Assembly: GCA_964472305.1 (NCBI GenBank)
Contig: CAYYJR010000004.1
Location: 124,001-188,000, forward strand
Length of the DNA: 64,000 nt
Source: CAYYJR01 sp964472305
Lineage (GTDB): Bacteria > Armatimonadota > Hebobacteria > CAIYQO01
Direction: 5' to 3'
Part shown: in pieces, positions 17,636 through 26,493 of the stretch
How positions within the stretch are numbered: the first letter of the stretch is position 1
Layout of the letters: each line of letters starts with the position of its first letter
Notes under the pieces: model-generated
The model's database searches: none
Told to the model about the DNA's origin: nothing
The model's input: the letters and a program-made list of their open reading frames with translations, nothing else
Translations under genes and position numbers: made by a program

Positions 17636-18517
17636 TTACGCCACCAGTGCGACGATCCGCAGTGCCCCCGCCTCTTCCACCACCGCCAGCAACAGCGGGC
17701 GCTCGTTGGGGGAATCATTCGGATAATGGATCGACAGCCGCAGGTCGCCGTCAAAAGTGCGAAAGAGCATGCCATGCCCACCGTCGCGCCGATAGAGTGG
17801 ATCAGACTGCTGGCGCCACGGTCCACCGATGTCGCCATTGTCCGATCGCGCCGCGCCGATGGCATATCCCTCGGCGCCGAAACTCGACCACAACAACCAC
17901 AGCGTACCCTCCGCCGTTCGCCACAGGAATGGACCATCGGTAATAAAGCTGTTGTGCTCTCCGATCGCCCGTGCCCACGGCGCATCCGAGGCGTGGAACA
18001 GCAAGAGCGGCTCACCGGCGGCGTGCGTGAAATCGGGTGCGAGCGGCATGGCGCACATCTCGCCATCACGTACCTGCACCCACTCGTGACAAAACACCAT
18101 CCACGGCTGACCGTGGGGATCGATATAGAGCGTCCCATCCAGGCATTCCCACGCGGACGGGGTCACCGGGCCGTCACTGTGCGGACGAAACGGTCCGCGC
18201 GGCCCGGCAGCGGCCAGGATTTGCGTGGCACGCGGGCGCTCAGGCGCCTTGAAGCTGGCGAACATAAAGTAGCGGTCGCCATACCGATGCACTTCCGGCG
18301 CCCAGAAATTTTCGGTCGCCCAGAATCCCGGCTCCGGGCGAAACACCGGAATCGGCCCTTCCCACTGCACGAGGTCGCGACTGGCATACGCATCGAAGCC
18401 GACCGCCGGGCCGTTCCAGCAGTTCATATCCGTGGTGCCATACAGGTAGTACGTCTGCTCTTCCGCCACCGGCACGATGAACGGATCGCGAATCTGTATC
18501 GCATCGAGTTGTTGCAT
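17636..18517 (-). CDS. GH43-like five-bladed beta-propeller glycosidase
   Basis: 293 residues. The catalytic base Asp is in IQIRDPFIV (D11), FWAPEVHRYG marks the second blade, and CLDGTLYID the pKa-modulating Asp. The general-acid position, usually EGP or EAP, reads FITDGPFL (D194), so a Glu may be replaced by Asp. There is no signal peptide, so it would act on imported oligosaccharides. Members cleave arabinosides, xylosides or galactosides. ATG 18517 has GGAG just upstream on its own strand. Confidence 0.78.
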   Translation of the reverse strand: MQQLDAIQIRDPFIVPVAEEQTYYLYGTTDMNCWNGPAVGFDAYASRDLVQWEGPIPVFRPEPGFWATENFWAPEVHRYGDRYFMFASFKAPERPRATQILAAAGPRGPFRPHSDGPVTPSAWECLDGTLYIDPHGQPWMVFCHEWVQVRDGEMCAMPLAPDFTHAAGEPLLLFHASDAPWARAIGEHNSFITDGPFLWRTAEGTLWLLWSSFGAEGYAIGAARSDNGDIGGPWRQQSDPLYRRDGGHGMLFRTFDGDLRLSIHYPNDSPNERPLLLAVVEEAGALRIVALVA

Positions 18518-18617
18518 GATCGCTCCACGAAGAAGGGATTGCCGTCCCGCGTATTGAACTGGGGAAGCAGGAACGACGCTGTATTATTCGCGACCCGGCG
18601 CCATTCCCCTCTCCGAT

Positions 18618-19757
18618 ATGAAGACCATCCTCTACTTGAATGCCACCGGCGAGATCAGTGGGGCGGAGCGCAGCCTGCTTGCCATGCTTGACGCGCTGGA
18701 CCGCGACCGGTGGTCGCCCGCCGTGGCGGCGCCGGAGGGTCCGCTGCTGCGTGAGGCAAGGGCGCGGGGCGCGGCGACGCGGGCGCTCGTGCTGCCGTTG
18801 CTCCGCCGTCCGACCACCACGCGCGCGTTGTGGGACATGCTGGCCATGTTGCGCGCGGGTTGGCGCGAAGTGTCGCGCGCGATCGGCGAACTTCGCCCGG
18901 ACCTGTTGCACGCCAATACCACACCGGCGATGCTCTACGCCGTGCGCGCCAATGTGCCGGTGATCTGGCAGGTGCGCGACCTGATCCCCCTTGGCCCCAT
19001 TGCGGCGCTGCTTTATCGTCGCGCCGCGCGCGTGGCGGCCATCTCCACCGCGGTGCGTGACGAGATACAGCGCGCGGTCGGTGATGCGCACAAGATCGTG
19101 CTGCTGCCGCCGGCGGTGGATACCGACCATTTTCGGCCCGCCCAGCGCTGTGCGGAATTGCGTACCGAACTCGGCCTGCCCGGCGATGTACCGTTGCTGG
19201 GTATGATCGCCCAGTTCGTGCCGTGGAAACGCCACACGCTGTTCCTCACGGCGCTGGAACAACTGGCTGACCGCCCCTGGCATGCCGTGTTGGCCGGCGC
19301 CGACCTGCACCATGACACCGCATTGGACGAGGAAATCCGCGCGCGCCTGGCACAACCATCCCTGGCAGGCCGCGTCACCTGGCTACCCTGGCAGGAGGAT
19401 CCGGCGCGCCTGCTGGCGGCGCTGGACCTGTGCGTGCTCACCTCCGAACACGAGCCGTTCGGGCGCGTGCTCATCGAAGCCATGGCGTGTGCGGTGCCCG
19501 TGGTAGCCATGGACGACGGCGGCGGGCCGTGCGATATCGTTCTTCACGGCCAGACCGGCCTGCTCGTCCCCCCCGGCCCCGCCGCCATCGCTGCCGCCAT
19601 CGCCGGAATGCTCGACGACCCTGAGCGTCGGCACTGCCTGGGGCATGCCGCCCGCCTGCGCGCGGAAACATGCTTCAGTGTAATCCATCAAAAACAATCG
19701 CTCAATTCGTTATATGCATTATGCAACTCTGCGGTTCATCGCACGTATGATATATAA
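18618..19757 (+). CDS. GT4-like glycosyltransferase
   Basis: 379 residues with the two-domain GT-B layout. The N-terminal part has ILYLNATGEISGAERSLL, the acceptor side typical of GT4. The C-terminal part has IAQFVPWKRH, GRVTWLPW and the E-x7-E motif in EPFGRVLIEAMACAVPVVA, which binds the nucleotide sugar. It likely adds a hexose to a lipid carrier or surface polysaccharide at the inner face of the membrane. The gene has no clear ribosome binding site and no other polysaccharide genes adjacent. A Rho-independent terminator follows. Confidence 0.86.
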   Translation: MKTILYLNATGEISGAERSLLAMLDALDRDRWSPAVAAPEGPLLREARARGAATRALVLPLLRRPTTTRALWDMLAMLRAGWREVSRAIGELRPDLLHANTTPAMLYAVRANVPVIWQVRDLIPLGPIAALLYRRAARVAAISTAVRDEIQRAVGDAHKIVLLPPAVDTDHFRPAQRCAELRTELGLPGDVPLLGMIAQFVPWKRHTLFLTALEQLADRPWHAVLAGADLHHDTALDEEIRARLAQPSLAGRVTWLPWQEDPARLLAALDLCVLTSEHEPFGRVLIEAMACAVPVVAMDDGGGPCDIVLHGQTGLLVPPGPAAIAAAIAGMLDDPERRHCLGHAARLRAETCFSVIHQKQSLNSLYALCNSAVHRTYDI

Positions 19758-19803
19758 GATCGCTTTGCGATCTGCAGGGCGCCAACTGGGGGACCGACCT
19801 GCC

Positions 19804-19846
19804 GGGTTTGGTGGAGGGGATTCCTTTCTGCCAAACCCTGTTTTTT
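19804..19846 (+). terminator. Rho-independent terminator after the glycosyltransferase
   Basis: GGGTTTGG (19804-19811) pairs with CCAAACCC (19831-19838), and TGTTTTTT follows directly. It starts 47 bases after the glycosyltransferase stop. Confidence 0.75.
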
Positions 19847-19946
19847 GGTCAGGACCACATGCTGCCGCTCATCTTGTGCAGGAACCGGAACGCCCGTCGC
19901 GAATAGTCAGGTGGCGGAAATGCAATACGCCACGAAGGGGAGAACC

Positions 19947-21017
19947 ATGACGTATCGCGAGCTGTTTCAGCAGATCATGTTTTATGGTGATTTCGACCGC
20001 ATGCCCGTGCTGCACTGGACCGGATGGGAAGAGACGATGGAGCGCTGGTATGCGGAAGGATTGCCGCGCAATATCAGCCAGCATGAGTTTTTCAATACCC
20101 AGCCACTGTGGCACGACATCTGGGTGAACCAGAACCTGTATCCGGCGTTTGAGGAAGAGGTGCTGGAAGATACCCCCGCGTATCGCATCTTTCGCAACGG
20201 CGACGGAGTGGTCTGCCAGGACTGGAAGCACAAAAGCTGCATCCCCCACTACATTGACTACACTCTAAAGAGCGCGAAGGAGTGGCCGGAGTTCAAAAAG
20301 CGGCTGCAACCCGATCCGGCGCGCATTCCCGCTGACCTTGACCGGCAATTAGCCGCCGCGGAGGCGTCGGGTTTGCCCATTAAAATCGAAGTGGCCTCCA
20401 TGATGGGGTGGATTCGTAACTGGATGGGCGTGGAGAACATGTCGTACCTGATGTATGACGACCGCGACGCGTATGCCGATATGGTCATGACGCTGGCGGA
20501 CCTGACCTGCTGGACCATCGACCAGGTGCTGCCGCATATGTCGAGCAGGCTCGATTACGCGCATGGCTGGGAAGATATTTGCGGACGCAGCGGCCCGCTG
20601 GTCAGTCCGATGATCTTTGACGAATGCGTGGCGCCCGGCTACCGAAAAATCCGCAACAAGCTGGAAGAATATGGGGTGACGTTGTTTGGCATCGACTCCG
20701 ACGGCGACGTCACCGAGTTGATCGGCCACTGGCTCGACGCGGGCGTCAACGTGCAGTTCCCCATTGAAGTCGGTGCCTGGAAAGGCGACGCGCGCGCGTT
20801 CCGCCGGCAGTACGGCAAGGAATTGCGCGTGGTCGGCAACTTCGACAAAATGGTGCTGGAGCAGAGCCGGGCGGCCGTAACGGCGGAGATCGAGCGCCTG
20901 CTGCCGTTAATGCGGGAAGGCGGCTTCATCATCCTCCCCGACCACTTGATTACTCCCGGCGTAGCGCTGGAGGATTATCGGTGGTACCTGGAACAGGTGC
21001 GGGCGATCCGACTATAA
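19947..21017 (+). CDS. Uroporphyrinogen decarboxylase-family (corrinoid methyltransferase-like) protein
   Basis: 356 residues with the URO-D fold seen in MtaA/MtbA-type methylcobamide methyltransferases. Recognisable blocks are MPVLHWTGWEETMERW near the start, a central AHGWEDICGRSGPLVSP, and GNFDKMVLEQ, EIERLLPLM and GGFIILPDHLITPGV near the end. True HemE has different N-terminal substrate residues, so it is not a haem enzyme here. Such proteins are numerous in bacteria that break down methylated or methoxylated compounds. ATG 19947 follows AAGGGGAGAA. The methyltransferase gene begins 3 bases after its stop, so they may be cotranscribed. Confidence 0.82.
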   Translation: MTYRELFQQIMFYGDFDRMPVLHWTGWEETMERWYAEGLPRNISQHEFFNTQPLWHDIWVNQNLYPAFEEEVLEDTPAYRIFRNGDGVVCQDWKHKSCIPHYIDYTLKSAKEWPEFKKRLQPDPARIPADLDRQLAAAEASGLPIKIEVASMMGWIRNWMGVENMSYLMYDDRDAYADMVMTLADLTCWTIDQVLPHMSSRLDYAHGWEDICGRSGPLVSPMIFDECVAPGYRKIRNKLEEYGVTLFGIDSDGDVTELIGHWLDAGVNVQFPIEVGAWKGDARAFRRQYGKELRVVGNFDKMVLEQSRAAVTAEIERLLPLMREGGFIILPDHLITPGVALEDYRWYLEQVRAIRL

Positions 21018-21020
21018 CCC

Positions 21021-23429
21021 ATGCATGCTCCCCGCCGTGACAACCTGGCGCACCTTGCCGCGGAGCTGGCCGCATTGGCGCACCGGCTCCGCGACACGCT
21101 GGGCGGGGACGACCAGACCGCGCAGACAGTCGTCTACGGTCTTTTTCTCGCACGGCTGCACCTCGGTTCGCCGCTCACCAGACAACAGGCGCATGCGACA
21201 CTGATCCGCGTCGTTCCCGAGTTGGCGTCTACGCTGGAGGCACTGCGTGCGCATGGTGCGACACGTGAAGTGGTTGAGCAACTCGTTGCGCTGCTCAACC
21301 GGCAGAAGACGGCGGATGCCCTGCAGGCGCTCGATCCACGTGTCGTCGATCCCGCGGTGTCTTTTTACGAGTTGTTCCTCGCCGTCTCTGCTCCACAACG
21401 ACGGAAGACCCGCGGGGTATACGGCACGCCGCGCCCGGTGGTGTCGTATATCGTGCGCAGTGTCGACACGCTGCTGCGGCGGGATTTTGCCTGCGCGGAC
21501 GGTCTGGCCGGCGTGCCGATGCTCGATCCCGCCCTTGGCGCCGGCGCCTTTCCACTCGGCGTCATCGATCTGCTGCACACTGTTCCGCGCCTGCACGGCA
21601 TCGAATTGCTGCCCGCCTCCCGTGCCGCCGCGGCCATGGCGCTTGGTTTGCGGCTGCAGGATGACCTTGCACGCGGCCACGACGTCAGCGCCCCGATCAG
21701 GCAGTTGCATCTTCGGCAGGCCAACGCGCTCGACATGCCGGATGCGCAATCGCGAGCGCTGCTGAACGAGGCGCGGCAACGCGGGTTGGTGGTAATGGGC
21801 AACCCGCCGTATGCCGGACACTCGGCGAATAGCGGCGTATGGATGGATGGCCTGCTGCATGGGATTGATCGATGGTCCGCTACGCCGACCGGCAGTTATT
21901 TCGATGTGGACGGCGAACCGCTGGGCGAGAAGAACCCGAAATGGCTGCATGACGATTATGTGAAATTCATCCGCCTGGGCCAGTGGTGGATCGAGCAAGC
22001 GGGCGCGGGCATTCTCGCCGTGATTACCAACCACGGCTATCTGGACAATCCCACCTTTCGTGCGATGCGGCGCAGCCTGCTAGACACCTTCGATGAACTA
22101 TACCTGCTCGATCTGCACGGCAGCAGCATCAAGCATCGCCAGGCGAGTGACGGCGCGGCGGATGAAAACGTGTTCGCCATTCAATCCGGCGTGGCGATCG
22201 GACTGTTCGTGCGGCGGCACGATCCGCGACAGGCGCCGGTGGTGCATCATGCCGCTCGGCGCGGTCGGCGCGAGGAAAAATTCGCCTGGCTACTCGACAA
22301 CGATGTCACATCCACCGCCTGGACCACGCTCGTGCCAGCCTGTCCGCGCTACCTGTTCGTGCCGCGCGCGAACGACCGGCGGGAGGAATACGAGACGGGC
22401 TGGGCGATCACACAGGTGATGACGGAACACTCGCTGGGCATCCTCACCAAGCGTGACCGGTTGGTGGTCGGTTTTCAGCCAGACGAGGTGGCGAAACAGC
22501 TTGCCGCCTTCCTCGATCCCGCGCGCGATGCGGAAACCTGTGCCGCGCATTTCGACTTGCCGTTGCGCGATCGCGACCGCTGGAACCTGGCGGAGACACG
22601 CAAGGGGCTGGGTACGACGCCGAACAGCATGGCGATTCAGCCGCTGCAGTATCGTCCCTTCGACCGGCGGTACGTCTATTACGACGCCGCGGTGGTCGCC
22701 CGTCCGAACACGCGGGTGATGCGCCACCTGGCCCGCGCCAACGTTGCGCTGGTGCTGGGGCGACAGGGAGACGCCACCGGTTCCTTCGAGTGGGACGTCG
22801 CCTACTGTGTTGACACACTGGTCGATCAGAACATCTTTCGCCGCGGCGGTGGCACCGTCTTCCCGCTCTATCTGTATGATGACGCCGGTCAACGCCGTCC
22901 CAACCTGGCGCCGGAGTTCGTCGCGGCATGCGCTGCACGGCTGGGAGTGGAGGCCGTCGATCCCGACACGCTGTTTCATTACCTGTACGCCGTGCTGCAC
23001 TCCCCTGCCTATCGCCGCCGCTACGCCGACTTCCTCAAACTCGACTTCCCGCGCGTGCCGCTGCCTGCCGACTCGGCGCAATTTACCTCGCTGTCGTCAC
23101 ATGGGCGCCGCCTCGCCGATCTACACCTGCGCCGCCTCCCCGCGCCCCACCCGCCCGACTTCCCCATCGCCGGCAATAACCGCGTGAGGGCGGTCCGCTA
23201 CCAGCCGGACACCTCGCGCGTCTACCTGAATTCGACTCAATATGTTGCCCCGGTATCGTCCGAGGTCTGGCAGTTCCGCATCGGCGGCTACCCCCTTTGC
23301 CGTAAATGGCTGCAAGACCGCACGGGACGCTGTCTGACGGCGGCGGAGATAGTGGATTACCGGCAACTCGTCGCGATACTCGCGGAAACATGGCGTATCA
23401 TGGTTTGCCTCGATGAAATGAGCGAATGA
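21021..23429 (+). CDS. Type ISP-like N6-adenine DNA methyltransferase with specificity domain, no nuclease or helicase
   Basis: 802 residues. A helical N-terminal part (1-110) leads into FYELFLAV and GVYGTPRPVVSYIVRSVD, the coupler signature of Type ISP and related enzymes. SAM motif I is DPALGAGAF (169-177) and the catalytic motif IV is NPPY (261-264), which indicate adenine-N6 methylation. The C-terminal half, with YRPFDRRYVYYDA and PNTRVMRHL, fits the Type ISP target-recognition domain. Full Type ISP enzymes carry an Mrr-like nuclease and a helicase before this point; both are absent, and no partner genes lie nearby. It may be an orphan methyltransferase or a remnant. Start ATG 21021. Confidence 0.82.
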   Translation: MHAPRRDNLAHLAAELAALAHRLRDTLGGDDQTAQTVVYGLFLARLHLGSPLTRQQAHATLIRVVPELASTLEALRAHGATREVVEQLVALLNRQKTADALQALDPRVVDPAVSFYELFLAVSAPQRRKTRGVYGTPRPVVSYIVRSVDTLLRRDFACADGLAGVPMLDPALGAGAFPLGVIDLLHTVPRLHGIELLPASRAAAAMALGLRLQDDLARGHDVSAPIRQLHLRQANALDMPDAQSRALLNEARQRGLVVMGNPPYAGHSANSGVWMDGLLHGIDRWSATPTGSYFDVDGEPLGEKNPKWLHDDYVKFIRLGQWWIEQAGAGILAVITNHGYLDNPTFRAMRRSLLDTFDELYLLDLHGSSIKHRQASDGAADENVFAIQSGVAIGLFVRRHDPRQAPVVHHAARRGRREEKFAWLLDNDVTSTAWTTLVPACPRYLFVPRANDRREEYETGWAITQVMTEHSLGILTKRDRLVVGFQPDEVAKQLAAFLDPARDAETCAAHFDLPLRDRDRWNLAETRKGLGTTPNSMAIQPLQYRPFDRRYVYYDAAVVARPNTRVMRHLARANVALVLGRQGDATGSFEWDVAYCVDTLVDQNIFRRGGGTVFPLYLYDDAGQRRPNLAPEFVAACAARLGVEAVDPDTLFHYLYAVLHSPAYRRRYADFLKLDFPRVPLPADSAQFTSLSSHGRRLADLHLRRLPAPHPPDFPIAGNNRVRAVRYQPDTSRVYLNSTQYVAPVSSEVWQFRIGGYPLCRKWLQDRTGRCLTAAEIVDYRQLVAILAETWRIMVCLDEMSE

Positions 23430-23685
23430 GCGGAGCGGGTGATTGGGGTGAACACAGGTGGCATTGCGGTATTGGAGATCAAAGACGGAGATTCCTTCGC
23501 TACGCGACGTCAGGACAGCCGGGTGTGTCGGCCCGCATCGCCGTGTGGGAATGTCCATGCGCACCGGAATCGTTATTCCTCTCCGGAAACAGTTCCCGGC
23601 AACGCTTTTCGGATTCCCGCGTAAGCCTGGCGATGGTGAGAAAATGTGCCGGCACTTTCCTCAACACCCGGGGGATCCGAACCGG

Positions 23686-24260
23686 TTAGCGATGAAAATA
23701 GCCGGCGGCGTCCGGATGGCGCAGCACCCGCAGCGCGGCAATGATCAGCGGGATGGCGATAACGGAGAAAACGAGCATCCCGATGCCCCAGCGCCCATCG
23801 AGAGTCAACGCGCCGAATTCGTTTCCCCTGATCAACACCCAACTCCCGAGGATCAGCCCTCTACCACTGCCGCTGCCCCCGGCATTGCACAGGTTGTCGA
23901 ACGCCCACATCCCAAATGACGCGGAAAACAGTACGCTGACATATGCCGGCGTAAACACGATCCTTGCCAAACGATACACCCTGCGGAATCGGTTCAGCAC
24001 ACATATCCCCGTAATACCGACACCGTAGGCGGCCAGCACCACCAGCAAGGCTACTGCATGCTCGTGCTGCCAATGCATGCCAGGCCAAACCGGGAAAGTG
24101 AAAAACCACCAGAGGTATACGAAGCAAGCCGCCAGGTTCTCTAGCTCCAGGAGATCACAGCCGAACCCACCCAGAATGGGGCAAACGGGATCACCACCAT
24201 ACCGACAACGATCAATCCCCATCCGATGAGGGTGATACGTTTGCGAAAACCATCGATCAT
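23686..24260 (-). pseudogene. Membrane protein gene, apparently frameshifted
   Basis: On the minus strand, ATG 24260 opens a 39-codon frame ending at 24141 (starts MIDGFRKRITLIGWG, one clear transmembrane helix). Another frame overlaps it and continues from about 24140 to 23686 with three or four more hydrophobic helices (NLAACFVYLWWFFTFPVW, AVALLVVLAAYGVGITGIC, WGIGMLVFSVIAIPLIIAAL). A single indel near 24140-24150 would join them into one protein of about 190 residues. A longer start at ATG 24270 in the second frame gives a less plausible N-terminus. No family recognised. It may be a true pseudogene or a sequencing error. Confidence 0.5.
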
Positions 24261-24279
24261 CTGCAATCATTCCTTCTGT

Positions 24280-24594
24280 CTATGACGCATCACGTGTCTG
24301 TAGCCATTCAGCCAATAGTGCGCCGAGGAAGGCGCCCAGGAGCAGGCAAGGCAGGCAGACGACCAGCTCGAGCAGGGTTTGGCGGTGGTGTCGATGGCGC
24401 CCGTGGGAATACCAGGTGATGCTGTCCAGATGAGCCGCCCACGGGAAGTGCGACGCCAGCACGCTCTTCAAACCAAACCCGGCGGCGATGCCCAGCAGCG
24501 CGAGCAAGGCGACGAGCCAGCGCTTGCGTGTATCGTCCGGCGCGATGGTCGAGAGGGCAGCCCAGTCGATTGAACGAGTGGATGGCGTACGCAT
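24280..24594 (-). CDS. Small hypothetical membrane protein
   Basis: 104 residues. Two transmembrane helices: WLVALLALLGIAAGFGL and LVVCLPCLLLGAFLGALLAEW, separated by a His/Arg-rich loop (GRHRHHRQ). No family recognised. ATG 24594 is preferred over an upstream GTG at 24606. TATACT on the minus strand at about 24616-24621 could be its minus-10. The frameshifted membrane gene follows about 20 bases downstream, so they likely formed one small operon. Confidence 0.55.
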   Translation of the reverse strand: MRTPSTRSIDWAALSTIAPDDTRKRWLVALLALLGIAAGFGLKSVLASHFPWAAHLDSITWYSHGRHRHHRQTLLELVVCLPCLLLGAFLGALLAEWLQTRDAS

Positions 24595-24720
24595 GCCGGA
24601 AAGCACCTCGGAAATAGTATACCATGGATGGCAGAATTCATTGCCGTGTGCCGGCAGGAGTTTCGCCTATGGCGGGGAAGTAAACGCTTGCACCTCTCAC
24701 GCAACAAAGGAGCGATGACC

Positions 24721-25623
24721 ATGATTACCCGCACGGAATACGGTGGCTGGAAAAATAATGTCAAGCTCTCCAACGGGCAGCTTGAACTGATTGCGACGCT
24801 GGACGTCGGTCCACGCATTATTCGCTTCGGCTTCGTCGGGGGGCCGAATGTCTTGAAGGAATTCCCGGAACAGATGGGTAGTACGGGCGAGTCGGAGTGG
24901 AAGATTCGCGGTGGGCACCGGCTGTGGCATGCGCCGGAAGCGAAGCCGCGCACCTACGCGCTGGACAACGGGCCGGTGAATCTGGAGCAGCACCATGAAT
25001 GCTGTATCCGCCTGTCGCCGCCGCCGGAAACGGAAAACGGCATATTGAAGCAGCTCGACATCAGCATGGGGGAAAATGATAACGCGGTGGTCATCACCCA
25101 TCGGATTATCAACACCGGGCCGTGGGCCATCGAGTTGGCGCCGTGGGCGTTGACAGTGATGGATGCCGGCGGCATCGCCATCGTGCCGTTGCCGGAAAAG
25201 CGTCCGCACACCGAAGTGTTGACCCCTGATTTCCCGCTGGTGCTGTGGCCTTACACCAACCTGCGTGACCCGCGGTTGGGACTGGGCACACGCTACATCA
25301 CCCTGGCACAGGATGCGCGGCAAGGCGCGACGAAGTTCGGCATGGCGCAGATGCTGGGATGGGCGGCGTACCAGGTGCACCACTGCCTGTTCGTGAAATA
25401 CTTCGATTACGATCCCTGCGAGACATATCCCGACTACAACTGCAATTTCGAAACCTTCACCAATGAGGAGATGCTCGAGGTGGAAAGCCTCGGGCCGTTG
25501 ACGGTGTTGGAGCCGGGCGACTGCATCGAGCACCCGGAAACCTGGCGCCTGTTTGCTGACGTGGAAGCGACGACGGACGAAGATATCATTGACGAGCGGA
25601 TTCGCCCGCTGGTAGAGAATTAA
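24721..25623 (+). CDS. DUF4380-like conserved protein
   Basis: 300 residues. It resembles DUF4380 proteins: VKLSNGQLELIATLDVGPRI, RFGFVGGPNVLKEFPEQMG, GGHRLWHAPEAKPRTY and APWALTVMDAGG. The fold looks like a galactose-mutarotase-type beta-sandwich, judging by the N-terminal layout; no catalytic role is established. No signal peptide. ATG 24721 was chosen because AAAGGAG at 24706-24712 lies 8 bases before it; ATG 24715 is too close. A strong hairpin follows. Confidence 0.7.
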   Translation: MITRTEYGGWKNNVKLSNGQLELIATLDVGPRIIRFGFVGGPNVLKEFPEQMGSTGESEWKIRGGHRLWHAPEAKPRTYALDNGPVNLEQHHECCIRLSPPPETENGILKQLDISMGENDNAVVITHRIINTGPWAIELAPWALTVMDAGGIAIVPLPEKRPHTEVLTPDFPLVLWPYTNLRDPRLGLGTRYITLAQDARQGATKFGMAQMLGWAAYQVHHCLFVKYFDYDPCETYPDYNCNFETFTNEEMLEVESLGPLTVLEPGDCIEHPETWRLFADVEATTDEDIIDERIRPLVEN

Positions 25624-25671
25624 CCTGCTCTTAACGCGCCATGTCGTCATGGCGCTACAAAAATCGTTTGT

Positions 25672-25703
25672 CCGATGGCCGGTTTGTGCAAACCGGCCAT
25701 CGG
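25672..25703 (+). terminator. 14-bp perfect hairpin after the DUF4380 gene
   Basis: Arms 25672-25685 and 25690-25703 pair without mismatch around a 4-base loop. TATTTCG follows, so the T-run is weak. A second, 8-bp hairpin (GCGCCATG, loop TCGT) lies just upstream at about 25636-25655. Confidence 0.6.
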
Positions 25704-25801
25704 TATTTCGAACTTGTCAAAAGTACCGTCCACCCGGCGGGTTGCGGCGCGACGGAGAGAGGAGATTCTGAGCCCGGAGTATCACGGATGGGAGAACGGG
25801 C

Positions 25802-25924
25802 ATGCAAGAGTTACAGCCGTATGATGAACACGTTGATTATACCGGCTACGGCCTGTGGATACTGGCCGTGTTGCTGGTGGTAGCCTTATATGGGGCTGTG
25901 GTGGTGTTGACATTGAGCTTGTGA
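25802..25924 (+). CDS. 40-residue single-helix membrane peptide
   Basis: A complete short frame: an acidic N-terminus (MQELQPYDEHVDYTGYG) followed by one transmembrane helix (WILAVLLVVALYGAVVV). GGGAGAACGGGC lies directly before the ATG, a good ribosome binding site. The layout, polar start and single hydrophobic helix, is that of bacterial small membrane proteins. No homologue can be named from sequence alone. It sits between the DUF4380 gene and the ruvX promoter. Confidence 0.6.
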   Translation: MQELQPYDEHVDYTGYGLWILAVLLVVALYGAVVVLTLSL

Positions 25925-25949
25925 GCCGTCGCGGCGCGGGCAGCCGGGC

Positions 25950-25978
25950 TTGCGGAGTCGTGCCGGGGTCGCTACAAT
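25950..25978 (+). promoter_or_regulatory. Sigma-70-type promoter for ruvX-mltG-PASTA
   Basis: TTGCGG (25950-25955), 17-base spacer, TACAAT (25973-25978). Transcription would begin near 25985, about 23 bases before the ruvX ATG, leaving room for GGGAGG. Confidence 0.6.
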
Positions 25979-26007
25979 GGGGCGTGACGGGAGGCAGACA
26001 GATTGCG

Positions 26008-26493
26008 ATGAGCCCACATGACGCCGGCTACACGGGTGCCGATGCTTGCCATCCCGTGCCGTCCGCGTGCTTCCCCCTACTCGGCCTGGATGTCAGCGAA
26101 CAGCGCATCGGATTGGCGATCTGCGATAGTCCCGCCGCGCCGCCGCAACCATTGTTTACCTATGTCCGTGTCTCGCGCGCCCGCGATGTTGTACGGTGCG
26201 TCGAGTGGGTACAACGCTATCGCATCGGCGCGGTGGTCATCGGCTTGCCATTGAACATGGATGGCACGCCCGGTCCACGCGCTCAATGGATGCGCCGTTT
26301 CGCGCGCGAATTGGAAGCACGCCTGCCCGTACCGGTGTATTTACAGGATGAGCGGTTGTCCACCGTGGAGGCGAACGAGCAACTGGCAGCGCAGGGATTG
26401 GAGCGGAGCGTGCGGCAGGAGCGGGTAGATGCAGTCGCCGCCGCCTTGATTCTGCAGCGGTTTCTCGCGGAATCCTGCGCGCGGGAATGTTGA
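26008..26493 (+). CDS. ruvX: Putative Holliday junction resolvase / pre-16S rRNA nuclease (YqgF family)
   Basis: 161 residues with the RNase H-like YqgF fold. LLGLDVSEQRIGLAICD holds the first catalytic Asp, VVIGLPLNMDGT the conserved middle block, LQDERLSTVEA the Glu-containing block, and VDAVAAALILQRFL the last catalytic Asp. YqgF processes the 5' end of 16S rRNA and has been proposed to cut Holliday junctions. ATG 26008 follows GGGAGG. The mltG ATG begins directly after its stop, so the pair is translationally linked, a common neighbourhood for this gene. Confidence 0.9.
   Translation: MSPHDAGYTGADACHPVPSACFPLLGLDVSEQRIGLAICDSPAAPPQPLFTYVRVSRARDVVRCVEWVQRYRIGAVVIGLPLNMDGTPGPRAQWMRRFARELEARLPVPVYLQDERLSTVEANEQLAAQGLERSVRQERVDAVAAALILQRFLAESCAREC

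Noticed and set aside
17726..18691. A 321-codon plus-strand frame
   Set aside because: It is antisense to the GH43-like gene and overlaps the glycosyltransferase start.
21021..23429. The methyltransferase as part of a DISARM, BREX or complete restriction-modification island
   Set aside because: None of the neighbouring genes is a helicase, nuclease, phosphatase or BREX/DISARM component.
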